Assembly (NCBI GenBank): GCA_033060915.1
Contig: CM065382.1
Span: forward strand, 1,312,501 to 1,376,500
Origin: Euryodendron excelsum
Lineage: Eukaryota; Streptophyta; Magnoliopsida; Ericales; Pentaphylacaceae
DNA: 64,000 nucleotides
Direction: 5' to 3'
Part shown: piece by piece, positions 14,915-26,331 of the stretch
Layout of the letters: every line of letters starts with the position of its first letter
Numbering within the stretch: the stretch's first letter is position 1
Notes under the pieces: model-generated
The model's input: the letters and a program-made list of their open reading frames with translations, nothing else
Told to the model about the DNA's origin: nothing
Database searches by the model: none
Position numbers and translations under genes: made by a program

Positions 14915-15078
14915 AATGCTACTCTTTTAAAAACTTTTATCAAAATAACATGGCAATGATATTTTTTATAATTAAAAGCTATAATGATGAGTGTTATATT
15001 TTCAAGTGAAAGGCTCTCACTTAGCCACATTAATCAATACATAAATTATTTATCACTTTTTTTTTATTGTATAACATT
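14915..15078. mobile_element. AT-rich MITE, recurring family copy
   Basis: Begins AATGCTACTCTTTTAAAAAC and ends ATTGTATAACATT, an imperfect terminal inverted repeat. The internal words ATAATTAAAAGCTATAATGA and GAAAGGCTCTCA are shared with other copies in this window. Non-coding. Confidence 0.6.
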
Positions 15079-16967
15079 ATTTTTTTGTAATTATCACCTA
15101 GTTATGGTTTTGCTTTTCAGGGAGCATGAATGTTGATGCATATAACTTAGGCAAAGTAGGAGTTTGACTTGCAAGGAAAGCGTGATACTTGAGACAGATA
15201 ATATCTGCTCCTCCTACAATTTTTACTTTAAAAAAAAACTTAAGATGTAGTAGTACAGTTGAATAATAGTTAATGAAAAGATTGAAATGAGAACACATTT
15301 GATTAATTTTATGGGGAATCTTTTGTGTGTGTTATGAGTCAATGTTCCATTGAAGTTTTGATTTGAGTTTGTGCGTAGGTACTTTTGGCGTCATGACAAT
15401 GATTAATCTAGAACCCGATCGAATCTTCTCCATTAACAGGTTAAGCCGTTTTTTAGAATGAATCTGCATTTCGAGTGGCACCCATGTAGTAGTGGTGTAT
15501 CTTCATCAATGCTTTCACTTTTGTGATAAGATTTGAGAATCCACTTATGTTGGCCGCAAAGTAATTGTCTTAATTTGTTCCACTTCACTGAGTTGTTTTC
15601 GATCTGTTTTGGGCAATGCATGCACAGAGGAATGAAAGCCCCTATTTCCTCTCAGTAAATGTAATAGCATGTTTAAAACTTGAAAAAAGAAAAGAAAAAA
15701 AAAAAGAAAAACACCGTTTACTATTTTTTTTCTATTTAATTTTAAAAGAAAAATGAAAAGAAAGTAAAGAAAAATAAGAGAAAGAAAAAGAGATTGATTT
15801 TAAAATTTTTTTTTTTTGTTTCTCTTTTTTTTTTTTGTTCTTCTCTTTCTTTCCCTTCCCTCTCCTTTCTTTCTCCAACTTTCAAACGGGCTGTAAGGAT
15901 CCATCCAATTAATATATGTCTGCTACTGCTTGCTGTTTATCTGATGACTTTGTGTAAAAGCAATGGAAATCAGAAATACAAAAGGCCAAGAAAATAATAC
16001 AAATATACAAAGACACGCAATTGTAAGAAAATCTATCCCCGTTTCAAATCCTGTGGTGGCCATGAAAAGGACGACTTTTTGGAGTCTTACGTGCAGGTGG
16101 TGTCGTACGGGTTGTCCATCCCATAACGCTATGCAGTAAGTTTGACAATTAACGGAGCTTGTTAAACTCATGCTAAGAAGCAAAACTACATGAGAAGATG
16201 ATTTGGGCCGCAGAAATGCCATGTCTTCTATGGATACATTTCTCTATCAAACATTTTATTTTCAGGGCGTGCTTGTTGTACGGGTTGAGCATCATTAATT
16301 ATCATATCCCCACTCCCAGTTGCGTTATTCATTTAGCAAGCATTGACCCCTTCCAAAAGGCAAGTACTAGTCACTTTTCTACTGACACGTCGCTATTGAT
16401 CATTTTGGTGAAATTATAGGGGGGCCACCCTATTGCCTTTTCAAAGGCACACTGTTTGGTGCACATACGCTTACTAATCCCTTTCACTGAAACTATAGGG
16501 GCCACTAATGGTAATACAGTATGGCAGAGTGTTATTGACATGAAATTGATGGAAAATAATATATTTTTTTTTAAATTTGTAGAAAAAAATTTATGCTGTG
16601 ATATTTTAATAATTAAAAATTATCATAATAAATATTTTATTTTAAAATAAATTACTCTCATTCAATTATATAAAATTTTAATTGTATAAAATTACTCAAA
16701 TCTAAAATGGTGTAAAGACACTGTTAATTAAAGCCGGTGATCGTAGGGGTACTAGTAGAACCAGAAGAGAATAGCATATATTTGGTACTCATTCACATTT
16801 TTTGGTGATCTAAATTTAATTAATCTTTTACTTTTCTCTTGCAATCACCATTAATGTGGTTATATGGATGACACTGGTATTTATCATTACGATAATAACC
16901 CTGCATTATATTGATAATATGAAACCTTATCGCACAGGAAATGTACACAACACTAGTGTGTTGGAAA
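15079..16967. other. Intergenic DNA between RPL19 and the subtilase gene
   Basis: No convincing gene. It contains homopurine and homopyrimidine stretches (15680-15870) and another AT-rich segment of the same MITE type at about 16536-16695 (ending ATTGTATAAAATTACTC). The remainder is presumably the subtilase 3' flank. Confidence 0.5.
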
Positions 16968-19352
16968 CTAACTCCACATTGACTCCTGCCACACCACCGC
17001 TATAGGTGAAGTGACCTGGTGTTTGCCGTCCGTCCACGTCAGCTTTCCGGACTCAGTATTCACGTCGCCAGGTGGCTTCTCCTCCGCCGAAATCCGAACC
17101 ACGTAGCTCAGCTTTTGACCGTTCTCTTTAAACTCCATCTTTGGAGGATCAACGGTCACCTTTGCACCTCTTGGTGGGGTGACTGTTACGCTGTAGCTCG
17201 ACGCACCATCGCTAACATGCATTGCTATTCTCGTAACTGCAACGTCAAATTCGGACGATGGTGATGACATATCAAAAGCGACGGAGATTGCAGGGTAGTT
17301 CAGCTCCCACGGCTTATGTTGCTCCCCTTTGCAGCTCACTGATTTATGTGTGATCTGCTCTATGTCCTCCTCCTGGTAATCCGACGCGCAGAGAAAGTCC
17401 AAGTAATCATTCACCGTCAGATCATAAACCAAGCCAGGATCACCAGCCTTCTCAGGGTCCACGTGTCCTGCCCCAGTGCCCCACACGTTCGATTCATTGT
17501 AGTCCGTCTCATCCAGTAATGGATTCCCATCAAGGTCATGCATGTAAGCGGTAGTCATAAGAGCAGACCGGATCATAGCCGGTGACCAGTCAGGGTGAGC
17601 CCCCTTAAGCAACGCTGCGACGCCCGACACGTGCGGGCAAGACATCGACGTGCCTGAGGCTATATTGAACTCGCTACGCCTCGTATCAGAAGATAGTCCT
17701 GACGGTGCCACGGCGTCAGTCCATGCAGCTAGGATGTCGACACCTGGAGCAATCAAGTCGGGCTTGAGAAGATACACTGATTCGGAACTGGGCCCCCTTG
17801 ACGAGAACGAGGCGACCACTGGTGCGGGCTTCACCCCAAGCTGGGTCCCATGGAGAAGCATGGTGGCCCTGGGATTCTTCGAAGAGCTTATGTAAGCAAG
17901 GACTTTGTTACCGGCTGATTCGGTTATCGCCAAGCCAGGGATTAAGTGGGGGTCGGCGATCAAGCCTTCACCCTCCGGGGCCACGTTTGCAACGATAACC
18001 CCGACTCCACCAGCTTCCTTCACAGTCTGTCCCTTTGCGACACGTGGAATCCCACCTCTGTCACACACCACAATCTTGCCACGTACCAACTTCTTATCCA
18101 GCGAGCCCGGCATGCAGGTCCCCGCCGCCGATGGGAAGCCTATAATGTGATTGTCCTTGGAGGCATTTCCGGCATAAATGATGGGCAAATAAGTCTTTTT
18201 AGGTAACGGATTACCATTGTAGAGCGACGCTCCGGTGATAACGGTACCGTCTCCTAACAGAAGATTAGCCGGGAACTTCCGATCAATTGTGCTCGCACCT
18301 ACCGTAGTCATCCAAGGAGCGACGTTCGTCACCGACATTCTACCGGGACCGCCGTTACCAGCGGAGGCAGAAACAAAGACTCCTCTCTCCATTGCACCGA
18401 ATGTTCCGATGGCAATTGGGTCCATGTTGTAGGGGATGCCGCCGCCGCCACCAACGGAGAGAGATATGACGTTGACGCCGTCTTCAACGGCTTTGTCAAA
18501 GGCCGCGAGTATGTCAGAGTCCAAGCAGCCTCTGCTCCAACATATCTTGTACACGGCGATTCTTGCCTTGGGTGCAATTCCCACGGCGGCGCCTTGCGCA
18601 AAGCCGAAGAGGGAAGCGTTGGCCACTTCCCTCCCGGCGGCGGTGGACGCTGTGTGAGTTCCGTGTCCTTCAGTGTCTCTTGAGGACTTAATGTCGGTCG
18701 TCGTGTTCATTGCGCCCATACTGGCTTCGTATCCGTCGGTGAAATATCTTGCTCCGATTATCTTTTTGTTGCACAGTTTTGTTGTGAATTTCTCTCCTTC
18801 GGTACAATCTCCTTTCCATTGCGAAGGGACGGGTCCGAGGCCTTCGTCATGGAAACTGCGTCGTTCTGCGCATATTCCGGTATCAAAGATTCCGATGATC
18901 ACATTGGAACCAGAACCGGACTCGGTTAGAAGGCCGGTTGGGTTTTTTGCGGCAAGCCCTAGGAATTCTGGTGACCGAGTCGTCTGAATTTGACGAACTC
19001 GGTCAGGCAAGACCCCAAGAACTTCTGGGCATTTGGCCAAGTCTTGGGCTTGCTGTGTTGTGAGTCTGGCAGAGAAACCGTGGAAAACGGTCTTGTATAC
19101 GTGAATAAAGTCTCTTTCTTTCCCTCTCTGGGTGCTTTTGGACTTATCAGAATCTAAAGGGTATGAACTAAGGCTGCGAAGGGTGGAAGAGTACCACTGC
19201 TCTATATCAGAAAACACAGATGGTTTCAAGTCGTTTTGGACTCTGACGATGAAGGTTTGAGTGTTCTCGACGTTGTTGTTAGTGTGACCACCGCCGGAGA
19301 TGACATAGAAAGAGACCAAAACAACAAAAGCTAGAGCCCAAAACTGACCCAT
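16968..19352 (-). CDS. Subtilisin-like serine protease, SBT1 group
   Basis: Secreted plant subtilase, expected to act in the apoplast or cell wall. Intronless, about 794 residues from the start MGQFWALAFVVLVSF, chosen because it opens a signal peptide. An in-frame start 87 codons upstream would add a non-homologous, CT-repeat-encoded leader. Order: signal peptide; I9 prodomain (about 30-125, with HGFSARL); S8 domain with catalytic Asp157 (FDTGICAERRSF), His230 (GHGTHTAS), oxyanion Asn333 (SASAGNGGPG) and Ser569 (GTSMSCPH); inserted PA domain (about 385-505); Fn3-like C-terminal domain. All catalytic residues are present. It resembles the SBT1.5/SBT1.6 type. Oddity: most relatives have Trp-Pro after DTGI/V, whereas Cys-Ala is found here. 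Confidence 0.95.
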   Translation of the reverse strand: MGQFWALAFVVLVSFYVISGGGHTNNNVENTQTFIVRVQNDLKPSVFSDIEQWYSSTLRSLSSYPLDSDKSKSTQRGKERDFIHVYKTVFHGFSARLTTQQAQDLAKCPEVLGVLPDRVRQIQTTRSPEFLGLAAKNPTGLLTESGSGSNVIIGIFDTGICAERRSFHDEGLGPVPSQWKGDCTEGEKFTTKLCNKKIIGARYFTDGYEASMGAMNTTTDIKSSRDTEGHGTHTASTAAGREVANASLFGFAQGAAVGIAPKARIAVYKICWSRGCLDSDILAAFDKAVEDGVNVISLSVGGGGGIPYNMDPIAIGTFGAMERGVFVSASAGNGGPGRMSVTNVAPWMTTVGASTIDRKFPANLLLGDGTVITGASLYNGNPLPKKTYLPIIYAGNASKDNHIIGFPSAAGTCMPGSLDKKLVRGKIVVCDRGGIPRVAKGQTVKEAGGVGVIVANVAPEGEGLIADPHLIPGLAITESAGNKVLAYISSSKNPRATMLLHGTQLGVKPAPVVASFSSRGPSSESVYLLKPDLIAPGVDILAAWTDAVAPSGLSSDTRRSEFNIASGTSMSCPHVSGVAALLKGAHPDWSPAMIRSALMTTAYMHDLDGNPLLDETDYNESNVWGTGAGHVDPEKAGDPGLVYDLTVNDYLDFLCASDYQEEDIEQITHKSVSCKGEQHKPWELNYPAISVAFDMSSPSSEFDVAVTRIAMHVSDGASSYSVTVTPPRGAKVTVDPPKMEFKENGQKLSYVVRISAEEKPPGDVNTESGKLTWTDGKHQVTSPIAVVWQESMWS

Positions 19353-19640
19353 TTCTCGAGAGAGAGAGAGAGAGAGGTGTGACGGTTTTGAAGGCAGTGT
19401 TGTGAATTTATAGCGATAGATATGTGAAAAAGCGTCAAAGAAAGCGGTTGTGGAGAAGGTTGAAATAACGCCTGGAACTGGAAAAAAAGGTTCTGTAGCA
19501 TGAAAGAGAAGTGGAGGCAAGAGAGAGAGAGAGAGAGACACTGAGCTAAAGATTCGCATGATTGCGAGCTGGCGGATCACTTTTGTCAGCACAGATAATG
19601 CGCTTTTTAACACTTAGCTTAAAAGGTGGTTTTTTATTAA
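19353..19640. other. 5' flank of the subtilase gene
   Basis: Contains two GA microsatellites (19359-19376 and 19519-19538), which read as CT-rich leader on the subtilase strand. This is probably 5' UTR and proximal promoter. Confidence 0.4.
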
Positions 19641-21584
19641 GGGCAAGCAAAGCCAAATATGTGAGTCTAATATTAGTGCGTTACCAATGAAAAAAGTAGA
19701 AAGGAATATGTATTCTTTAAAAAAAATTTACACAAAATTTGTATATATAATGATGCGATAGTAACAATTATATAATTAAAAATTATTATAGTAGGTATTT
19801 ATTTTGAAGTAAAATTTTTTTATTAAGGCATATTATTTTGTGTAAAAATTTTATATGAATTTTTTTATTTATGTAATATTATTTTAATAAAATGATAGAA
19901 ATATTTGTAATGCGCCCAAAAAGGGAGGTGGAGACATAGAGATGACTCTGGGATTAATTGACGCTTGTCACTATGGAGGTTTGCGCGCAAACTACACTTA
20001 AGTGGAAGAAGAAAAAGATAAGATTGGGCGGTGGTGGTAGTCGATCAGGTAGTGGTGTTGGCTGCCTATTCGGAAGCATATACAGATGAGTGTGCAATAA
20101 ATAGTCTATTTTGCATTAAGCAAATGATTCTTTGCTTCCGCACTCATATTGCAATTGGTTATTCTGTTAAGCGAGTTTCAAGTACGCATATCAGACCTAT
20201 TTCAAGACCCATTTAATAAAGAAATTGCCCAGAACATTGTGGAAAAAAAAAAAGGTTATTTGATACTCAAGAACACTAAAAATTCAATCGAATCCATGAA
20301 TATTTCGAAGTGACACATTGTACTGATGGATGACAATACGAGTCACTTTCCATCTCATTCTGATAATTTGTTATATGACTGCTGTATGAATTCTCATTAT
20401 GAGAAATGTTTCAACTTTCAAGATTCACACTTTTTTTTTTTTTTTTTGGTACAAAAAGTTTTGACAGAGGTGGGAGCTACACACAAAGCTAAGACAGGAC
20501 TCACGTGAGATGTATGGCCTCTGCATGACTACAGAGAGTTAAACCCAAGACCGAAACCGAGACCGCCTGAACTCTACTGCTGAACCCACGGGATTAACAC
20601 TAGAAATTGAGGACCAAATCCTCACCCATGTTTGCAAGCATTCAAATCACACCATGATCATCAATGCGTCATTTTTGTAAGCAGCGTGGAGGCTTCCATA
20701 TAGATATTGGGTAATGTTATAAAAATAAAAAATTAATACAGAATTTATTACTAAAATGATGTAATTAAATAGAAACTATTCACTTAAAAACAAAATGACT
20801 ATAATAATAACTATTAATTATAAAAATGTCACTGTTACAATAAAAAAATTTTGTATACATTTATGGAAGAACAGTGTTTTTTATAAACATTTTGTAAAGA
20901 AATAAAGGCCAACTTGAGACAAAGAAAGCCTCCCGAAAGGCCGCTACTCTGACCCAAAAAGCGAAGGATAAAAAGGCCGCCTACAGTTTTCACCTCCAGG
21001 CTACAATCGCACTGGACTCGCTGGAGAATGAAGCCTGTGCGATTTACATTGGGCCTTTACGACGCGAGCCCATCCTCTTACATTACATTTGTCCCCACCA
21101 CTGATTACTTCGATGTTGAAAACACTGGCCGTCATGTTATTTTTTTTTTCATTCTTCTCATCTTCCTCTTCTTCTTCTTCATTTCGTTTTTATTATTATT
21201 TATTTTTAATCCATTTCTTTTTTAATTTTTTAGTTCATGAGGTGTCCAAAACTTTTTACAACACCCTATATAAGTGTACTAATTTCCAAACAAATATAGT
21301 TCCTTATTCCCAAGCACATCGACAATTTCCGGGATAAAGTGTAATTAAGGGTGCTTAATAATAAGAGGGTCTACATGCTAAGGATAAGATCTTAAATTTG
21401 TTTAAATTCTTTTGTGACCTTGTAAGTTGTATCATTCATGTAATATATAAAATTTATATAATTTATATAAACGATAGCTCGAAAGAATGGTTAGTCAAAG
21501 GCCTAGATACCTTATATAAAAAAAATAATTACAAGTACAAGAAAGATAGCTACAAAACACCTTATAAAAAGGCCATGGAATTAA
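19641..21584 (+). repeat. Head-to-tail duplication, copy A (about 1.94 kb)
   Basis: Starts GGGCAAGCAAAGCCAAATAT, and the same word restarts at 21585. Colinear similarity to copy B runs the whole length, for example AATGAAGCCTGTGCG at about 21027 and about 22810. The end (TTATAAAAAGGCCATGGAAT, to 21580) matches the sequence just before the Ole e 1-like gene (TATAAAAAGGCCATGAAAT). Copy A is therefore a duplicated upstream region without a gene attached. It carries a SINE-like insert at 20431-20597 that copy B lacks. Confidence 0.9.
20431..20597 (-). mobile_element. tRNA-derived SINE-like insert, only in copy A
   Basis: On the minus strand it reads GTGGGTTCAGCAGTAGAG (A-box-like), then TTGGGTTTAACTC (B-box-like), and ends in a 17-base A tail (T17 on + at 20431-20447). 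Copy B has instead about 45 unrelated bases between matching flanks, so the insertion came with a local deletion or replacement. The family is not recognised. Confidence 0.6.
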
Positions 21585-23385
21585 GGGCAAGCAAAGCCAA
21601 ATATGTGAGTCTAATATTAGTGCGTTACCAATGACAAAAGAAGAAAAGAATATGCTATTCTTTAAAAAAAAATTTATACAAAATTTGTATATATAATGAT
21701 ACGATAGTAACAGTTTTATAATTATAAGCTATTATGATAGATGTTTGTTTTGAAGTAAAAAATTTTCATTAAGATATATCATTTTGCATGAATTTTTTTA
21801 TTTGTATAGCATTACTAAAAAAAATGATAGAAATATTTGTAATGCGCCCAAAAAGGGAGGTGGAGACATAGAGATGACTCTGGGATTAATTGCCTCTTGT
21901 CGCTGTGGAGGTTTGTGCGCAAACTACACTAAGTGGAAGAAGAAAAAGATAAGATTGGGCGGTGGTGGCAGTCAGGTAGTGGTGTTACAGATGAGTGTGC
22001 AATAAATAGTCTATTTTGCATTAAGCAAATGATTCTTTTCTGCCGCTCTCATATTGCAATTGGTTATCCTGTTAAGCGAGTTTTAAATATGCTCATCAGA
22101 CCTATTTCAAGACCGATTTAAATAAAGAAATTGCTCACAACATTGTGGAAAAAAAAGAAGATGATTTGATACTCCAGAACACTAAAAATTCAATCGAATC
22201 CATGAATATTTCGAAGTGACACATTGGACTGATGGATGACAATATGAGTCACTTTCCATCTCATTCTGATAATTTGTTTATGTATGAGTCACTTCCATCT
22301 CATTCCGAAAAATGTTTCAACTTTCAAGATTCTCACTTTTCTTCATTAATTGATTTGGTTCACAAGTTGAAAGAATTAGCACTAGAAATTGAGGACCAAA
22401 ATCCTCACCCATGTTTGCAAGCATTCAAATCACACCATGATCAACGACGCATCATTTTTGTAAGCAGTGTGTAGGCTTCTATCTAGATATTGAGTAATGT
22501 TATAAAAATAAAAAATTAATACAGAATTTATTATTAAAATAATATAATTAAATGGAAGCCATTTATTTAAAAACAAAACAACTATAATAATGACTATTAA
22601 TTACAAAAATATTACAGCTACAATAAAATTTTTTGTATACATTTATGGGAGAATAGTATTTTTTTATAAACATTTTGTAAAGAAATAAAGGCCAACTTGA
22701 GACAAAGAAAGCCTCCCCAAAGGCAGCTACTCTGACCCAAAAAGCGAAGAATAAAAAGGCCGCCTACAGGTTTTTCCTCGAGGTTACAATCACACTGGAC
22801 ACGCTGGAGAATGAAGCCTGTGCGTTTCACATTGGTCCTCTACGATGCGAGCCCATCCTCTTACACTACACTAGTCCCCACCACTGGCTACTTCGATGCT
22901 GAAAATACTGGCCGTCATGTTATTTTTTCTTCGTTCTCCTCGCCTTCCTCTTCTTCTCCTTCATTTCTTTTTATTATTATTATTATTATTTATTTTAATC
23001 CATTTCTTTTTTAATTTTTTGGTTCAAGAAGTGTCCAAAACTTTTTACAGCACCCTGTATTAGTGTACTAATTTCCAGACAAATATAGTTCCTTATTCTC
23101 CAAGCACATTGACAATTTTCCAGATACAGTGTAATTAGGAATGGCCTTAAAGGGCGTTTAATTGTAAGCAAATCTGCATGTTAAGTATAAGATTTTAAAT
23201 TTGCTTCAATTCTTTTGTGATTTCGCAAGTTGCATCATTCATGCAATATATTAAATTTATATAATTCGTATAGACTGTGACTCGAGAGAGTATTCAGTCG
23301 AAAACCTAAATATCTAATATAAAAAAATAATTAAAAGTACAAGAAAGATAGTTACAAACACCTTATAAAAAGGCCATGAAATTAA
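21585..23385 (+). repeat. Head-to-tail duplication, copy B (about 1.80 kb), flanking the Ole e 1-like gene
   Basis: Second copy of the segment at 19641-21584. It runs directly into the 5' leader of the gene at 23493 and is presumably the native promoter region. The junctions share TTAAG: left border TTAAG/GGCAAG, internal junction TTAAG/GGCAAG, right border TTAAG/TAACAC. Both copies contain the same AT-rich MITE-like segments (19700-19890 with 21655-21830; 20705-20890 with 22490-22670), so these predate the duplication. Confidence 0.9.
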
Positions 23386-23492
23386 GTAACACAAGCACTT
23401 CACCCAATCATTCAAGTCACCCCGAAGGCCCCAAACACTCCACCAATTTCCGTCGTAGGCCTATAACTCAGAACTACACCACAAAGGAATCA

Positions 23493-24785
23493 ATGGCTCT
23501 CACCCGCTCCTCGCTCGCTATCTCTATGTTGTTCTTGTCAGTACTGGTCGTTGTGGCTTCTGCAAATGGTCATGGGTACGGCCCAAAGCCAGGGCTAGAG
23601 AAACCCAATACGGGTTATGCCCCAAAATCAGAGCTCGAGAAGCCGAAGACCATTGGTTATGGGTACGGCCCAAAGCCAGTGCTAGAGAAACCTCAAACAG
23701 GGTACGCCCCAACAACAGAGATTGTGAAACCCAAGACAAAGGGTTATGGGTATGGCCCCAAACTAGGGCTTCAGAAACCTGGGACTCAAGGGGTTATTTA
23801 TTGTGAATCCGGCCCAAAACTCGTTCCACTTTAAGGTAATTTCCACACATGAGAATCTTATCTTTTTCTCCTCCTACAAAGGTCTAAGATTATTGTCATT
23901 ACTTACTGCTTCACTACACACTATCACACTAACCGGAAAAAGTGTACAGAAACTCTCCCAACAATGATGTAGTTGAGTTGGGGGTTTACGAAAAATGTTA
24001 TTTTTTAAAAAATTTGTATAAATTTCATGTGGTAGTTATATTTTTACAAATAAGATAATTTTACGTAATGATTCTTATTCAACCACATTATTCAGTGGAT
24101 AAAATTATGTATAAATTTTTTATTTGTATAACATTACTCTTACAAAAACATGATATTGTCACGTCATTTGATGAAATTTTTTGTACAATTTTTTTTTTTA
24201 AAAAAAGGTGTTTTTCCTCAAACTAAAAACCCATCAAGATACACTTTAATCAATTATAAAATTATTATTGACACATTAATTTTGTATGAGTTTTCTGTAT
24301 AACAATTATATAAGAGTACCATTTTCCTTACGACTAATGGTGCATGACCCCCATAGTTTCATTCTTGAAAAACACACACACAAAGGGCAGCCTTATTGTA
24401 AAGTGACTAATGGTTCCGTCTTATTTTTTTCTTCTACTATGGTGCAGGAGCTTTGGCAAGAATTACAAGTCTAGCTGTTGACAAAAAGGGGTACGAATCG
24501 GCGCCTTTCTCCATCCTGAGTCGCCCAACCGACGCAAAAGGCTACTTCTTTGCCGCAGTGTCTCCTTATGAGCTTGAAGATGCATGGAAGATTACTGAGT
24601 GCAAGGCATTCGTTGAAAAATCTCCATCGGAGACCTGTAAAGTTCCGACTGATGTCAACAGAGGGATTAGCGGCGCTATTCTTTCTTCTTTCCATCTCCT
24701 TAAGGACAAGAACATCAAATTGTACTCTGTGTGGCCTTTCTTTTACACTCCAGAACCAAAAGCAGTCTCTAATAAGGGTTATTAG
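23493..24785 (+). pseudogene. Proline-rich Ole e 1-like cell-wall protein with in-frame stop
   Basis: Exon 1 (23493-23835) starts MALTRSSLAISMLFLSVLVV, a signal peptide, then has a repeated YGPKP.LEKP / TGYAP.. / KPKT module and the Ole e 1 onset GVIYCESGPKLVPL. The next codon is TAA (23832-23834), followed by one base and a GTAATT donor. Exon 2 starts at 24448 in the matching phase (GALARITSLAVDKKGYESAP) and is open to 24785, giving the rest of the domain (DAKGYFFAAVSP, two Cys). Relatives have LEG at the junction, so TAA most simply replaces GAA. The Cys usual in RITC is Ser here. Either a recent nonsense allele, a truncated 113-residue secreted protein, or a sequencing error. Confidence 0.75.
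23994..24135. mobile_element. AT-rich MITE in the intron of the Ole e 1-like gene
   Basis: Begins AATGTTATTTTTTAAAAAAT and ends AAATTTTTTATTTGTATAAC plus ATT, forming imperfect terminal inverted repeats. It has the same terminal words as the other AT-rich copies in this window. Confidence 0.6.
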
Positions 24786-25963
24786 ATCATTGAGACTGCG
24801 TTTGATCAAACACCAAACCAAATTGTTTTTTAATTTGGAGACTTCTGATGAGTTTGTTGTTCTAGCAATAAGTTCTTGAGGGTGCCCTCTTGGTATGATA
24901 ATTCTTTGATTTTCAAATTTGATGTTGTTGTGCTGACATTGTGAGATCACTTGATTTATATATATATATATATATTGGGATTTTAAGATTCAAGCATTTT
25001 GTATCGTACGTAAATATTGTATGCTAAAGCACATGCATAATGAGAATTTTTTTTGTAATTCGGAAATTAAAAAGAAAACGGCACAAAAGAAATGAACTAA
25101 GTTACAAAATCACAAAAGAACAGTCTAGTAATCGATTTATTGTCAAGCAAATGTGATCATTGAATGGAAATCTTCAAAAAATTTGATTGAGGCATTTTGG
25201 TGAAAAAATAGTTACAACATGTTACTCGTAAGCCACAATTATTACAAATATGACTATATTTTGTAATATTACATTCAACAAAAAATGTGGTCTAATAAAT
25301 ACGATGAGAGTGATAGGTCAGTGCCTTGAAAGTACCGTAACCTTTCCAGTGGTCCAAATGCCAAAATGTTTTCAGTTAGGCTGATGTTTCAGCTGAATGT
25401 TTAATGCATTTAATTGTGACGATGTTTGAGCCTTGACTGAGCCTCGATGAAAAGTTTTGGAGTGCTGAATAAATTTAATTTTCAAACCAAGGACAACCAG
25501 AGCAATACCATAGACACCTTTTACAGCGTTCATACCGTCACAATCCACCAAAAAATATCAGAAGAGTCCAAGTTTCTGTGAGTTGGGGTCAACTGAAAGA
25601 GAATCTTTAAGCTGTGAGGATCATTGAGACTGGCACCTACGGCAGAAAGAAAATGCCAGAAAGTGGTTTTGGATGTTAAGATCACCTAAGAGGGTCTATA
25701 TGAATGTGTACATGTATTAGCCATTTTATTTGGTTCCATTCTCATTCTTATTTTATTTGTTTCTATTTCTTTTCATTCTCACTTGATGCTCATTCTTATT
25801 CCCATTTCATTTCTTTCAATCTCTCTCATCTGCAAATTGAGGTTTCTCATCAACTAAACGCAACAGGGGATTGAGAATCCTAGGAAGAAACATAATGCAC
25901 AGAGAAACGCACCAAGCCTGACACCCAGGAAATTGGAGATTTGTTTCATCAGAAGGAAAAAGC
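24786..25963. other. Intergenic DNA
   Basis: Contains the 3' flank of the Ole e 1-like gene and a (TA)n microsatellite at 24957-24975, then non-coding sequence with repeated CATTCTCATTCTTATT-type words at 25735-25820. No gene is visible. Confidence 0.5.
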
Positions 25964-26296
25964 ATGGAGAAGCCCAGGAACACAGGTAAGCAAGATAAAC
26001 CGAAGATGGCGCTCGGCGTAGGCGGCGGCTGCGGTGTTGTTGGAGGAGTTGTGGTGTGGGGTGGAGTAATAGCTATTGCAACCTTAGTATCGGTTTCTGC
26101 AACTAGATTGAGGAGGAAAAGACCCGCCAATGAAAGCCACCACCGACCACCACCACCACCACCTCCAATACCCAGCACTGACGTACCGAGCAAGTTGGAG
26201 TTGAAAAACCACAACAATGATGAAGGAAAAGGCCTTGGTGTTCTTCAAGATTCTTCTCCACTTGCAGATTACCAACCAAGGTTTGAACTAAAAATT

Positions 26297-26331
<35 letters not shown>

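Noticed and set aside
15923..16222. 99-codon minus-strand frame with a hydrophobic N-terminus
   Set aside because: No homology, odd codon use, low-complexity context and no promoter or splice context; likely chance.
17019..18987. Several plus-strand frames of 65-104 codons
   Set aside because: They lie opposite the intact subtilase coding sequence and reflect its composition.
19353..19613. Upstream in-frame Met extending the subtilase by 87 residues
   Set aside because: The extension includes CT-repeat-encoded SLSLSL stretches and no homology, while MGQFWALAF starts a proper signal peptide.
24471..24950. 159-codon frame antisense to the Ole e 1-like exon 2
   Set aside because: It is the complement of a recognised coding exon and shows no family resemblance.
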